From positions 620,001 to 684,000 of the forward strand of contig NZ_FO082820.1 of NCBI RefSeq assembly GCF_000967425.1: 64,000 bases of DNA, written 5' to 3'. This document shows positions 23,958-33,533 of this stretch, piece after piece (position 1 is the first letter of the stretch; each line of letters opens with the position of its first letter). This DNA is from Pseudorhizobium banfieldiae (lineage in GTDB: Bacteria; Pseudomonadota; Alphaproteobacteria; Rhizobiales; Rhizobiaceae). The position numbers were made by a program, and so were the translations under genes. The notes beneath the pieces are model-generated. The model had not been told where the DNA came from. It did not search any database and saw nothing but the letters and a program-made list of their open reading frames with translations.

Positions 23958-25928
23958 ATGACGCCCGCAGAAGATCGCGCGCCGGGTCAGGCGCACACGC
24001 CGATCGCTTGGATGGAGGGTCTGGTTGGGACGCTGACCGTCCTGCTCTCGATTGCCTATGCGGGCGACATCCCTCGCTATGTAGGTCTGTCAATCTACGA
24101 TGCGCAGCTCCTTGCAGCGGGCTTGACGCTGGCACTGACCGCCAGCTTCCTCGCTATCGCCCGGGGGGCGAAAGGGCAAGTGCTATGCATCCTCGCATTG
24201 GTTGCCGCCGTCGTGACGTTCGGCGGCGGCGCCTACCTGTCATTCGATTATATCTCGATCACGATGGAGGCACCTTATCTCCCCTTTTGGCTGGTGCTTC
24301 TGTCCGGCACGTTGCTGGGGGCGCTCCTGCTCAACATCGTACCTACGGTCGGCTATGGCATCCTCGTGGTCGTGCTGGTCTTCCTCGGCTATGGCCTCTT
24401 CGGGCATCTGATGCCAGGCGCTTTTCAAAGCCGCGAAGCACTTCCGTCAGAGCTGCTGATCTACCTCGCCACCGATGCCAACGGTATGCTCGGGACCGCG
24501 CTGAAGGTCGCCGTCGTCATCGTCGTTCCCTACTTGCTTTTTGGTAGGCTCCTGTCTGCCTGCGGGGCGGCGAGCTTCTTCAATGACGGTGCGCTTGCCC
24601 TGATGGGCGGCTATCGCGGAGGTCCTGCCAAGGTCGCCGTCACGGCATCTTCGCTGTTCGGCTCGATCTCCGGCAATGCCGTCGGAAACGTCGTCGGCAC
24701 TGGCGTCGTGACCATCCCGATGATGAAGCGAGCGGGCTTCCAGCCAGCCTACGCAGGGGCAGTGGAGGCGACGGCATCGACAGGCGGTCAACTTGTGCCG
24801 CCGGTCATGGGAGCGGCCGCCTTCATCATGGCCGACATGATCCAGGTCGACTACGTCAACATCATGCTGGCAGCGCTACCGGCGGCGATCCTCTACTATG
24901 TTGCGATCTTCATCAACGTTGACCTGAGGGCGGGTAAGCGAAACCTGCTCGCTGTTCCGCGTGAGGAAATCCCAAGCGGCTGGGGCGCGCTGAAAGCCGG
25001 ATGGCACTTCACCATTCCATTCGCCGTGCTCTTCTACGCGCTTTTCGCACTCAATATGCGTCCGGAGCGTGCCGCCGTGATCGCCACACTGGTCCTGCTC
25101 TTCGTCAGCTTCGTTGTCGGCTACAAGGGCAACCGAATGAAGGTGCGTGACCTGCTGCCGCTGATCGCCGGTACGGGGCGCTCCGCTCTCGACCTCATCA
25201 TTGTTTGTGCGGCGGCAGGAATAATCATCGGTGTCCTCAACATCTCCGGCCTGGCCTTCAACCTGACCATGAACATCGTCGCGGCGAGCGGCAACAATGT
25301 CGTGGTCCTGGCGGTCATCACGGCGCTGATCAGTGTCGTTCTCGGGATGGGTATGCCGACGGTGGGAGTCTACATCCTCCTGGCAACGCTGGTTGCTCCC
25401 GCGCTGGTAGAAGTGGGTGTGCCAGTCATTGCTGCGCATCTGTTCGTCTTCTACTTTGGGCTCCTCTCGATGATCACGCCGCCGGTGGCGCTCGCCTCTT
25501 TTGCTGCCGCCAACATCGCGGGCGCTTCGGCATGGAAGACGAGCATGGAAGCGATGAAAATCGCATGGCCAGCATATATCGTGCCGTTCCTGTTCATCTT
25601 CACGCCCGCACTCACCTTTGACGGCACATGGATCAAGGTGCTCTGGACACTCGCCACTGCCATCCTCGGGATCTATATGGTAACTGCTGCAATCGTCGGC
25701 TTCTTCCGGCGCAGTCTGGGTTTTGGCGAGCGCGCTCTTATCGGCATAGCGGGTGCTCTGGCGCTGCTACCGGCTGGACTGGTTTCGGGGTTCATCTGGA
25801 CTGACTTGGTCGGGCTAGCCGCCTTCTGCGGCCTCTATGCAACGATCAAGCCACGTCCTCGTGGTGCCGCGGGACGGCACGTCGAACAGCATGCTGAATA
25901 CTCCGCCGCGACGGGCCGCCCAGACTAA
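23958..25928 (+). CDS. TRAP transporter fused permease (DctQ-DctM fusion, TAXI type)
   Basis: About 656 residues from ATG 23958; a TTG two codons upstream is also possible. The first ~170 residues hold DctQ-like spans. The rest is DctM-like: GALALMGGYRGGPAKVAVTASSLFGSISGNAVGN is the family signature, given here only as a position near residue 213. ASTGGQLVPPVMGAAAFIM and GMGMPTVGVYILL are further DctM landmarks. Fusion of small and large permeases is normal for TAXI systems. It is driven by a Na+ or H+ gradient. The final gene of this operon. Confidence 0.92.
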   Translation: MTPAEDRAPGQAHTPIAWMEGLVGTLTVLLSIAYAGDIPRYVGLSIYDAQLLAAGLTLALTASFLAIARGAKGQVLCILALVAAVVTFGGGAYLSFDYISITMEAPYLPFWLVLLSGTLLGALLLNIVPTVGYGILVVVLVFLGYGLFGHLMPGAFQSREALPSELLIYLATDANGMLGTALKVAVVIVVPYLLFGRLLSACGAASFFNDGALALMGGYRGGPAKVAVTASSLFGSISGNAVGNVVGTGVVTIPMMKRAGFQPAYAGAVEATASTGGQLVPPVMGAAAFIMADMIQVDYVNIMLAALPAAILYYVAIFINVDLRAGKRNLLAVPREEIPSGWGALKAGWHFTIPFAVLFYALFALNMRPERAAVIATLVLLFVSFVVGYKGNRMKVRDLLPLIAGTGRSALDLIIVCAAAGIIIGVLNISGLAFNLTMNIVAASGNNVVVLAVITALISVVLGMGMPTVGVYILLATLVAPALVEVGVPVIAAHLFVFYFGLLSMITPPVALASFAAANIAGASAWKTSMEAMKIAWPAYIVPFLFIFTPALTFDGTWIKVLWTLATAILGIYMVTAAIVGFFRRSLGFGERALIGIAGALALLPAGLVSGFIWTDLVGLAAFCGLYATIKPRPRGAAGRHVEQHAEYSAATGRPD

Positions 25929-26684
25929 GGAAGCGGGTCGAAGTTTGGGCCCCATCAAGACCGTCAACGGACAAGCCTCAATGCGATCCGGCCCCGCAAC
26001 CAGGCAAACTCAACAGCTTGCCACTCGGGGTACCTGCTCAAAGGCACCTCCGCATGGGCGTCGAAGAAATTTCTTCCTTGGCCTCAGTGTTGATCTCGCC
26101 TGATACGATCATCGTGATCAGGCATATTCCGTGCGCTGGTATGGAATTGGGAGTCCATCAGGTCGATTACCGGAGGAAATGATGTTGGCGACGTCGCCAT
26201 GGATCTGCAGCTAGCCGGGCGGGGACCAAGCGTCTTGAACCTCGCGGTGAAATCCTCCGCTAAGCTTGACATTTAATGCCATCCACTCCCGACCAATCGT
26301 GATGAACATCGGAGGGAGAAAACTTCTCCGGACTGTCGTTTCAGAATGTAGTAACGAAGTGTCGTACAGGAACTAGCGTGGGCGCGACATAGAAGCTTCT
26401 TCAAGGGCTTGAGAGCGGAACAATCCTTAGCTGGGAATCCAGGCGCCCCAGCCAAGCCTCCCTTTTCAAGCCAACAATCCAGGTTTTCCGGCACTTCTTG
26501 CTTAGCTGGGAATCGAGATTCGCGGATTGTCGTACATGATGGCGATTGCAGCCAGAGCTGTCGCTCTAGGCCGGTCCCGGAGAGCAAGGCGTTTCCCGGC
26601 TATCCGCTGGAACAGGGAAGAACCGGATGCGGAAATCATGTCCGCATCCGGCAAAGAATGCCAGCCGCCCCAGAGGAAAGACAC

Positions 26685-26953
26685 ATGACCAGGAAATCAA
26701 AGAAGCAGCGCGATGCAGAGCAGGCTGTCCGTCAGCGGCTTGTTCGAGAGGCAGCGCGGGAGAAGCGTCGCCCGACGAGAGAGGACATTGATTGGATGTT
26801 TTTCTGGAAGGTGATTCCGACGGGCACTGCAACGGCGAGAGTGGCCGTACGCTGATCAGCAAGCTAGTCGACAGGATCGTTGACGGGTTGGGGAGCCAAG
26901 GCTTCGATGCTCAGGAAGGCTATGACGTCTATGATCAACTCGTGCGGAAATAA
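26685..26953 (+). pseudogene. Small basic hypothetical protein, apparently frameshifted
   Basis: A start with AGAGGAAAG upstream encodes a highly charged helix (TRKSKKQRDAEQAVRQRL) and then DIDWMFFWKVI before a stop at 26855. In another forward frame, sequence continues as LISKLVDRIVDGLGSQGFD to DVYDQLVRK and stops at 26953. Together the two halves resemble a small uncharacterised rhizobial protein of about 90 residues with a charged N-terminus and an acidic amphipathic end. One indel near 26810-26850 would join them. The relationship is by eye; function unknown. Confidence 0.45.
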
Positions 26954-27428
26954 TCTAACGGTGTCTTTCCGTTTGGTATTAAGCGGCATCTCAACTGAGA
27001 GCCAGAATAGTCGGTACAGTGTGAGCCGGCTAGGCATATATACAGCAGGGAGATCTATGGAACCGTTCTGCAAGAGTGGACAGATCGCCTATCCAGACGT
27101 GGCTCGGATACTTTGCGGTTAACTCTGCCCTCCAATCCCGCCAACCTCCGCACCACGACCAGTTTTGCGATCGGCGCTAGAGGGAATGGCACGGAGTTCC
27201 ACCCCAGAGGCGTCGCCAACTGCTTATACCACATGCGCTCGATGCTCGTTGAGGTGCGCTTGCCAATGATGGCTTAGCGCCTTCATATCGGTCATAGAGG
27301 CTGTCGTCGTGCCTGCCTAAAAGCAGACATGGGCCGGCGCCGCGTTACGTCTCCTGTGCGCCACAAGCGGACATAAGTGTGTCCCAGAGGTCTAAAGCTT
27401 GCGACGGTGCAGGCGCTCTTATTCATCC

Positions 27429-27453
27429 TTGACCTTCCCACGTTGGAAGCATC
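27429..27453 (+). promoter_or_regulatory. CueR/HmrR-like copper-responsive operator
   Basis: TTGACC is followed by a dyad TTCC-CACGTT-GGAA, the pattern of promoters bound by copper-sensing MerR-family activators (CueR, HmrR), where the dyad fills an over-long spacer. A good -10 is not obvious at 19-20 bases, which weakens the call. It lies about 120 bases before the first gene of the copper operon, the right place for copper induction. Confidence 0.45.
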
Positions 27454-27574
27454 AGCGTCGAGACAGACGATCTGCCAAGCGGCGACACCACCGACCAGAA
27501 CCGCACCCGAACATTGATAAAGATCAAGGTGCACAATCTTAGGCGTGGCATGGTGAGATGACGGAGGATCGACA

Positions 27575-27919
27575 ATGCGCAGGTTAACCCAGAGAGCGTT
27601 GGCATGGAGGCTGCTCGCGGCACTCCTTGTTGTTGCCCTCGTGGTCAGTGCACCGGTTACGCATGCGGCTCCCCAGACCTGCCTGGACGGACACCACCAG
27701 ATAGTGGACGGTGATGCAGGCGACGCGACTTCCAAGCCCGAGCATTCTCCCAACCAGAACTGCTGCAGCGTCATCTGCGTCTTCTGCCTCGCAGTCGTTG
27801 CACAACCAGCAGGATCGGCGCACTCGGTCCTGCTTCTGACCAGAGTCCTGGATATCGCTGACGATGTCGCTGGCCACGACCCGTCTCCCGGCCTTGAGCC
27901 TCCTCGATCTTTCGGTTGA
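27575..27919 (+). CDS. Small secreted or membrane Cys-rich protein of the copper island
   Basis: 114 residues with GGAGG before the start. An N-terminal hydrophobic segment (RLLAALLVVALVVSAPVTHA) looks like a signal peptide or anchor. A His-bearing stretch and the cluster NCCSVICVFCLAVV near residues 62-75 follow. The pattern recalls short CopL/DUF2946-like proteins found beside copper genes. A role in metal binding in the envelope is inferred; no enzymatic motif is present. It is first in the operon, and its stop overlaps an upstream ATG of the multicopper oxidase frame. Confidence 0.6.
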   Translation: MRRLTQRALAWRLLAALLVVALVVSAPVTHAAPQTCLDGHHQIVDGDAGDATSKPEHSPNQNCCSVICVFCLAVVAQPAGSAHSVLLLTRVLDIADDVAGHDPSPGLEPPRSFG

Positions 27920-27990
27920 TGAACCGCTCGCCGCTGGCGGGCCATTCCCACCATTGGGCCGATTACGGCCAAGAAGATCGAGAGAACGTC

Positions 27991-29475
27991 ATGTTTCGTC
28001 GTCAATTCCTGAAGACGCTCGCCGTCGGCGCGGCAGCTATTTCACCCCTTGCACAGAAGTCCTGGGCGCTCACTAGCACAGGACTTCTGTCACCCATCGA
28101 ACTCGCAGTCACCAAGCGCTCCATTGAAGTGAATGGCCGATCCGCCAGCGTCTTCGGCCTCGTTCAAGGCAATGGACGGAGCGGCCTCGTCTTGGATGCG
28201 GAAGACGGCTTCAATGTCCTGCTGTCCAATACCTCAGATGAAGCGACGCTCATTCACTGGCACGGACTTACCCCTCCATGGGAGATGGACGGTGTCCCCG
28301 ACAATCCGGCAGCGCTCCTCGCGGCAGGAGAGAAACGGCACTACCGGTTCGATCTCGCAGGCGGCGGCACCCACTGGATGCACGCCCATACACTGCAGGA
28401 ACAAAGCCTGCTGGCAGCGCCCCTTATCGTTCGGACGGCGGAGGACCGGGCTCGTGACGAGCAGGACGTCGTGATCCTTCTCCACGACTTCTCGTTCAGG
28501 TCGCCCGAGGAATTGCTGGCGGAACTGCAGCAAGGTTCCGCAATGGGCGGCGGTCATGGGGGGCAGATGCCGATGGATCACGGGAGCATGATGTCCAACA
28601 TGGCGCAAATGCACGGCGGCGGCATGCCCATGGGCGGCATGGCGATGGGCGGCATGGGCATGGGCGGCATGGGCATGATGGACCTGAACGACATCGAGTA
28701 TGATGCGTACCTCGCCAATGACCGCACGCTGGACGATCCGGAGATCGTGCAGGTCGAGAAAGGTGGCCGCGTTCGGCTACGCATCATCAATGGTGCAACG
28801 GCGACCGCCTTCACCATCGACACGGGAAGCGTCGTGGGAAGCCTGGCCGCCGTCGACGGCATGGCCATCGAGCCCGTCACCGGCACCCGCTTCCCGATCA
28901 GCATGGGCCAGCGGCTGGATATCGTGCTGCAACTCCCACCAGGCCCTGAGTCGCTTCCGATCCTTGCCTTGCGCGAAGGCTCCGAGGAGCAGACAGGCGT
29001 CATCCTCGCAACGGCTGACGCGTCCATTTCGAAGGTCGCCACAAGAGCTCCTTCCGCCGGGCCGGTCCTCGACCTTGCACTGGAGGCGATGCTCGAGGCG
29101 ACGTCACCTCTGGACGAGCGGCCCGCAACGAAGACCTATCCTCTGATCCTCTCCGGCAGCATGACCGGTTACTCATGGGGGATCAGCGGCGATGCGATGG
29201 CCGTCAATCCCGACGAAAGGGTTCGCATCGTCATGCGCAACATGTCGATGATGGCGCATCCGATGCACCTTCACGGACACCACTTCCAGGTGGTCGGCAT
29301 CAACGGACAACGCATTCGCGGAGCCGTGAGAGATACGGTTCACGTTCCTCCCATGGCAGAGGTTGCCATCGAGTTCGATGCGAACAACCCCGGCCGCTGG
29401 CCGTTCCACTGCCACCACCTCTACCACATGGCGGCAGGGATGATGTCCTTCGTGTCCTATAATCGCGCGATCTGA
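27991..29475 (+). CDS. Multicopper oxidase with Met/His-rich insert (CueO/CopA-like)
   Basis: 494 residues from ATG 27991, chosen because it exposes a Tat signal (RRQFLK at 3-8). Copper ligands are in [24 protein letters not shown] and [14 protein letters not shown], giving the type 1 site and the trinuclear cluster. Between the first and second cupredoxin domains is a ~50-residue insert of repeated MGGM with HGG units, like the Met-rich loop of CueO that binds Cu(I). It would oxidise periplasmic Cu(I) using O2. It is followed after 13 bases by the copper ATPase gene. Confidence 0.92.
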   Translation: MFRRQFLKTLAVGAAAISPLAQKSWALTSTGLLSPIELAVTKRSIEVNGRSASVFGLVQGNGRSGLVLDAEDGFNVLLSNTSDEATLIHWHGLTPPWEMDGVPDNPAALLAAGEKRHYRFDLAGGGTHWMHAHTLQEQSLLAAPLIVRTAEDRARDEQDVVILLHDFSFRSPEELLAELQQGSAMGGGHGGQMPMDHGSMMSNMAQMHGGGMPMGGMAMGGMGMGGMGMMDLNDIEYDAYLANDRTLDDPEIVQVEKGGRVRLRIINGATATAFTIDTGSVVGSLAAVDGMAIEPVTGTRFPISMGQRLDIVLQLPPGPESLPILALREGSEEQTGVILATADASISKVATRAPSAGPVLDLALEAMLEATSPLDERPATKTYPLILSGSMTGYSWGISGDAMAVNPDERVRIVMRNMSMMAHPMHLHGHHFQVVGINGQRIRGAVRDTVHVPPMAEVAIEFDANNPGRWPFHCHHLYHMAAGMMSFVSYNRAI

Positions 29476-29488
29476 TCGGAGAGCGGAG

Positions 29489-31717
29489 ATGAAGCACGAA
29501 CATCACGGCCATCATGCTCACGATGATCATCATCAAGAGCATGACCAAGAGCACCGCCATCAGGTGGCAGAGAAGCAATTACCTCCCCCGGCCATGCTGG
29601 GGGAAGGCACCGTCTACACCTGCCCGATGCATCCGCAGGTGAGGCAGATCGGCCCCGGTAACTGCCCGATCTGCGGCATGGCACTGGAGCCGGAAGTGGC
29701 GACCCTGGAAACGGGTCCAAGTCCGGAACTGGTGGACATGAGCCGACGGTTCTGGGTTGGCCTCGTCCTCAGCATCCCGGTCCTTGCTCTGGAGATGGGC
29801 GGCCATCTCACGAACCTCCACATGATGCTGGGACCACAGACGTCGAACTGGCTGCAGATGGTACTCGCGACACCGGTTGTGCTCTGGGCGGGCTGGCCCT
29901 TCTTCGAACGGGGTTGGAAGTCCCTGGTGACCCGTCATTTGAACATGTTCACCCTGATTGCGATGGGGACGGGTGCTGCCTGGATTTACAGCGTCGTCGC
30001 GACGGTTGCGCCAGGCGTCTTTCCAGACACGTTCCGCGCGGAAGAGGGTTCGGTCGCCGTCTACTTCGAGGCGGCCGCCGTCATCACCGTCCTGGTCCTG
30101 CTCGGGCAGGTTCTGGAACTGAGGGCACGCGAACAGACAGGCGGGGCGATCCGCGCGCTTCTCGATCTGGCACCAAAGACGGCACGTCGCGTGCATGCCG
30201 ATGGGACGGACGAGGATGTCGGTCTTGACGCGGTGGCCGTTGGTGACCGTCTCCGGGTTCGGCCAGGAGAAAAGGTGCCTGTAGATGGTGTGCTTCTGGA
30301 GGGCCGCAGCTCGGTGGATGAATCCATGATCACCGGCGAGTCGATGCCCGTCACCAAGGAGGTCGGGTCGACGCTCATCGGTGGCACCATGAACCAGACC
30401 GGCGGCTTCATCATGGAGGCGGGCAAGGTCGGACGCGACACGATGCTCTCCCAGATCGTTCGCATGGTCGCGGACGCCCAACGCTCTCGCGCACCCATCC
30501 AGCGCCTGGCAGATGAAGTCTCGGGATGGTTCGTTCCGGTCGTCATCGTGGTTGCGCTCGTCGCGTTCGCCGCCTGGATGGTCTATGGGCCTGAGCCTCG
30601 CTTCGCTCATGGCCTCGTCGCGGCCGTCACCGTTCTTATCATTGCCTGCCCCTGTGCCCTGGGGCTCGCGACACCTATGTCGATCATGGTCGGTGTCGGT
30701 CGGGGAGCTGGTCTCGGCGTGTTGATCAAGAACGCCGAGGCCCTGGAGCGCTTCGAGAAGGTCGATACGCTCGTCGTCGACAAGACGGGAACCCTGACAG
30801 AGGGACGGCCCAAGGTCACTGCCATCGCGCCAGCGGAAGGCATGTCCGAAGACGAATTGCTGCGGCTGGCCGCCACGGTCGAACGCTCAAGCGAACATCC
30901 GCTAGCGCTCGCGATTGTCAACGCGGCAGGTGAGCGTGGCGTCTCATTGGGAGATGCCGTCGATTTCGACAGCCCTGTGGGCAAGGGCGTGACGGGGACG
31001 GTCGATGGAAAGCGGCTGATCCTCGGCAGTCACCGCATCATGGGGGAAGAGGGTGTCGACGTCAGCGCCATGACCGCGAAGGCGGAAGAGCTGCGCAACG
31101 AAGGCGCCACCGTCATATTCACCGCCATCGATGGCAGGCTGGCAGGTCTGTTTGCTGTCGCCGATCCCATCAAGCCGACGACACCGGATGCGGTGAAGGC
31201 GCTCGTCGAAGACGGTGTTCGGGTCGTGATGCTGACGGGCGACAACAAGACGACCGCGCATGCCGTCGCGCGCCGCCTCGGGATTAGCGAGGTGGAGGCG
31301 GAAGTCCTGCCCGAGGACAAGAGCAAGATCGTCTCGCGCCTGCGCAGTGAAGGCAGGATCGTCGCCATGGCGGGGGATGGTGTGAACGATGCTCCCGCGC
31401 TTGCCGCAGCCGATGTCGGTGTCGCCATGGGCACCGGAACCGACGTCGCAATCGAAAGCGCAGGCGTCACTCTCCTGAAGGGTGACCTGCAGGGGATTGT
31501 CCGGGCACGGCAGATGAGCCGGGCAACGATGAGCAATATCCGGCAGAACCTATTCTTCGCCTTCATCTACAATGCGGCAGGCGTGCCGGTCGCGGCGGGC
31601 GTCCTCTATCCCGTCTTCGGTCTGTTGCTCTCACCGATCATCGCGGCGGCGGCGATGGCACTGTCTTCGGTCAGTGTGATCGCCAACTCTCTCAGGTTGA
31701 GGAGCATGAAGATATGA
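29489..31717 (+). CDS. copA: Copper-translocating P1B-type ATPase with His-rich N-terminus
   Basis: 742 residues. A His-rich tail (about 14 His in the first 24 residues) precedes a heavy-metal-binding domain, YTCPMHPQ and CPICGMAL near 43-65. Then come a TGES actuator loop, the intramembrane CPC site at 387-389, phosphorylated Asp431 in DKTGTLTEG, and the hinge [14 protein letters not shown] marks a Cu(I)/Ag(I) pump. It exports copper from the cytoplasm using ATP. It has the HMBD layout of CopB/SilP-like pumps rather than the CxxC ferredoxin-like domains of classic CopA, so the symbol is approximate. Confidence 0.93.
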   Translation: MKHEHHGHHAHDDHHQEHDQEHRHQVAEKQLPPPAMLGEGTVYTCPMHPQVRQIGPGNCPICGMALEPEVATLETGPSPELVDMSRRFWVGLVLSIPVLALEMGGHLTNLHMMLGPQTSNWLQMVLATPVVLWAGWPFFERGWKSLVTRHLNMFTLIAMGTGAAWIYSVVATVAPGVFPDTFRAEEGSVAVYFEAAAVITVLVLLGQVLELRAREQTGGAIRALLDLAPKTARRVHADGTDEDVGLDAVAVGDRLRVRPGEKVPVDGVLLEGRSSVDESMITGESMPVTKEVGSTLIGGTMNQTGGFIMEAGKVGRDTMLSQIVRMVADAQRSRAPIQRLADEVSGWFVPVVIVVALVAFAAWMVYGPEPRFAHGLVAAVTVLIIACPCALGLATPMSIMVGVGRGAGLGVLIKNAEALERFEKVDTLVVDKTGTLTEGRPKVTAIAPAEGMSEDELLRLAATVERSSEHPLALAIVNAAGERGVSLGDAVDFDSPVGKGVTGTVDGKRLILGSHRIMGEEGVDVSAMTAKAEELRNEGATVIFTAIDGRLAGLFAVADPIKPTTPDAVKALVEDGVRVVMLTGDNKTTAHAVARRLGISEVEAEVLPEDKSKIVSRLRSEGRIVAMAGDGVNDAPALAAADVGVAMGTGTDVAIESAGVTLLKGDLQGIVRARQMSRATMSNIRQNLFFAFIYNAAGVPVAAGVLYPVFGLLLSPIIAAAAMALSSVSVIANSLRLRSMKI

Positions 31718-31902
31718 CGGCCAACCGCACGCTCCTGCTGATGGGCGCTTCCCTGGCCCTGATCCTGGTGTTCTACATCCTTCGTGAGCACTGGGGGCAC
31801 GTGCTTGGGTATTTGCCATACCTGATCCTGTTGGCCTGCCCGCTCATGCACCTGTTCCATAGGCACAGCGGCGGTCACGACCACAAGGATCACCGGTCGT
31901 GA
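31714..31902 (+). CDS. DUF2933 small membrane protein
   Basis: 62 residues overlapping the ATPase stop by ATGA. Two hydrophobic helices ([18 protein letters not shown] and [18 protein letters not shown]) are followed by a His-rich tail with HRH, HDHKDH. DUF2933 proteins occur almost always beside copper or heavy-metal ATPase and oxidase genes. A metal-handling accessory role is inferred. Between 31903 and 32008 nothing was recognised. Confidence 0.8.
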   Translation: MTANRTLLLMGASLALILVFYILREHWGHVLGYLPYLILLACPLMHLFHRHSGGHDHKDHRS

Positions 31903-32008
31903 CCTGTAAGCAGTCGGTCTCACCCGATAGGCTGGTCGGCATCGTCGAGGCGATGCACGGCTTCCGACCGATCAAGAAGTACCTGTCGTCACCGAACGGA
32001 TTGTCGTC

Positions 32009-33322
32009 ATGCTGGACATCCTAAAGAACCGAACCTACCGGCACCTGTTCATGGCGCAGGTCATCGCGCTCATTGGGACCGGGCTCGCGACCGTCGCGCT
32101 CGGCCTGCTTGCCTACGACATCGCTGGCGCGGAAGCAGGCGCAGTTCTGGGGACGGCACTTGCCATAAAGATGATCGCCTATGTGGGTGTCGCTCCCGTA
32201 GCGGGCGCATTCGCGGAAGTTCTCCCTCGCCGCCCCATGCTGGTAACCCTAGACCTCATACGGGCGGGCGTGGCGCTTTGCCTGCCGTTCGTTACGGAGG
32301 TCTGGCAGGTCTATGTCCTGATCTTCGTTCTGCAGTCTTCCTCGGCAGCGTTCACGCCGACCTTCCAGGCGACGATCCCGGATGTGCTCCCCGAGGAGAA
32401 GGATTATACGCGAGCCCTTTCCCTTTCACGTCTCGCCTACGATCTCGAAAGCCTCGTCAGCCCTGCTCTGGCGGCACTCCTTCTGACGGCCGTCTCGTTC
32501 CATTCCCTGTTCGGCGGAACGGTGATCGGCTTTCTTGCCTCCGCCACACTGGTAGTTTCGGTCGTCCTACCTAAGGCGACCAAGTCCGAGCGCCGCAGCA
32601 TCTACAACCGAACTACGCGCGGTATCCGTCTCTACCTCGCCACTCCAAGACTGCGGGGACTGCTGGCGATCAGCTTGGCCGTCTCGGCAGCGGGTTCAAT
32701 GGTCATCGTCAACACTGTCGTTTTCGTCCAGGCGCAGTTCGGTCTGAGGCAGGAAGACACGGCACTGGCGCTTGCGGCCTTCGGTGGCGGTTCCATGCTG
32801 GCGGCCTTCGCCCTTCCAAAGCTGCTGGATCAGTTGCCTGACCGTCCGGTGATGGTGGGAGGCTCGGGGATTCTGGTTGCCGGGCTCGTGGCGACGGCCT
32901 TTGTCGAGACCTATTCTTCGCTGCTTCTGATCTGGTTCGTACTGGGCATCGGTTACTCCGCCGCTCAGACGCCATCGGGACGCCTGCTGCGGCGCTCCTC
33001 CCATCCGGAAGATCGTCCAGCCCTGTTCTCAGCACAGTTTGCCCTGTCGCATGCCTGCTGGCTCATCACCTATCCGCTTGCCGGATGGCTGGGAGCCTCA
33101 ATCGGCCTCGGTGAAACGGCGCTTGTCCTGTCGGTTATCGCTGTGACTGGACTTGTCGCCGCACTCTACCTATGGCCTTCCTCAGCTGACCTGGAGATCG
33201 AGCACAGTCATGAGGACTTGCCTGACCAGGACCCGCATCTGCAGGAAGGGACGCGTCGTGGCCGCGATCGCCACAGCCACGCCATCGTGATTGACCGTCT
33301 GCATCCCGAATGGCCGCGCTGA
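32009..33322 (+). CDS. MFS transporter with His-rich C-terminal tail
   Basis: 437 residues, about 12 membrane spans, starting MLDILKNRTYRHLFMAQVIA as in the NreB/enterobactin-exporter-like MFS group. The conserved cytosolic loop between spans 2 and 3 appears as ADVLPRRPML-like sequence (AEVLPRRPML). The last ~50 residues are hydrophilic and rich in His and acidic residues (EIEHSHEDLPDQDPH), as in metal-export MFS proteins. Metal efflux is a reasonable guess from tail and context, unproven by sequence. The 211 bases to nirK carry no other gene. Confidence 0.82.
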   Translation: MLDILKNRTYRHLFMAQVIALIGTGLATVALGLLAYDIAGAEAGAVLGTALAIKMIAYVGVAPVAGAFAEVLPRRPMLVTLDLIRAGVALCLPFVTEVWQVYVLIFVLQSSSAAFTPTFQATIPDVLPEEKDYTRALSLSRLAYDLESLVSPALAALLLTAVSFHSLFGGTVIGFLASATLVVSVVLPKATKSERRSIYNRTTRGIRLYLATPRLRGLLAISLAVSAAGSMVIVNTVVFVQAQFGLRQEDTALALAAFGGGSMLAAFALPKLLDQLPDRPVMVGGSGILVAGLVATAFVETYSSLLLIWFVLGIGYSAAQTPSGRLLRRSSHPEDRPALFSAQFALSHACWLITYPLAGWLGASIGLGETALVLSVIAVTGLVAALYLWPSSADLEIEHSHEDLPDQDPHLQEGTRRGRDRHSHAIVIDRLHPEWPR

Positions 33323-33533
33323 TAAACGCCCAGTCGATACCTCTTATCCCAGCACTCGTTAGCGTGCCCGTCTGGTGGAGCAACAATCCGCTAGCAGACC
33401 ATGGGCGAACCGGCGCCTTGAGGCGATCACGAAGATGCGAGCGAGGCTTCTATTTGCGGCATCGCAAGGATGCTGCGACGGGCGCAGTGTCCAACAACAG
33501 TCAACGCAGACATAACATAGCAGGACCAGAACT

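Larger units (their letters stand above)
25929..27574. other. 1.6-kb stretch with almost no intact gene
   Basis: No open frame here has convincing protein-family features except the frameshifted small gene described separately. Two short direct repeats are visible: CTTAGCTGGGAATC at 26426-26439 and 26501-26514, and TGTCGTACA at 26360-26368 and 26528-26536. Base composition looks less coding than the flanks. It separates the catabolic region from the copper island and probably records past insertions and deletions. Confidence 0.6.

Noticed and set aside
26426..26514. 14-base direct repeat taken as a possible CRISPR or att pair
   Set aside because: Only two copies, uneven context, no cas genes, and no integrase immediately next to it.
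28600..28680. GGCATGGGC tandem repeats as a minisatellite
   Set aside because: They are in frame within the multicopper oxidase and encode its Met-rich copper loop.
29579..30610. A 343-codon reverse frame across the copper ATPase gene
   Set aside because: Shadow of the forward gene; no recognisable domain and the ATPase motifs are intact on the other strand.
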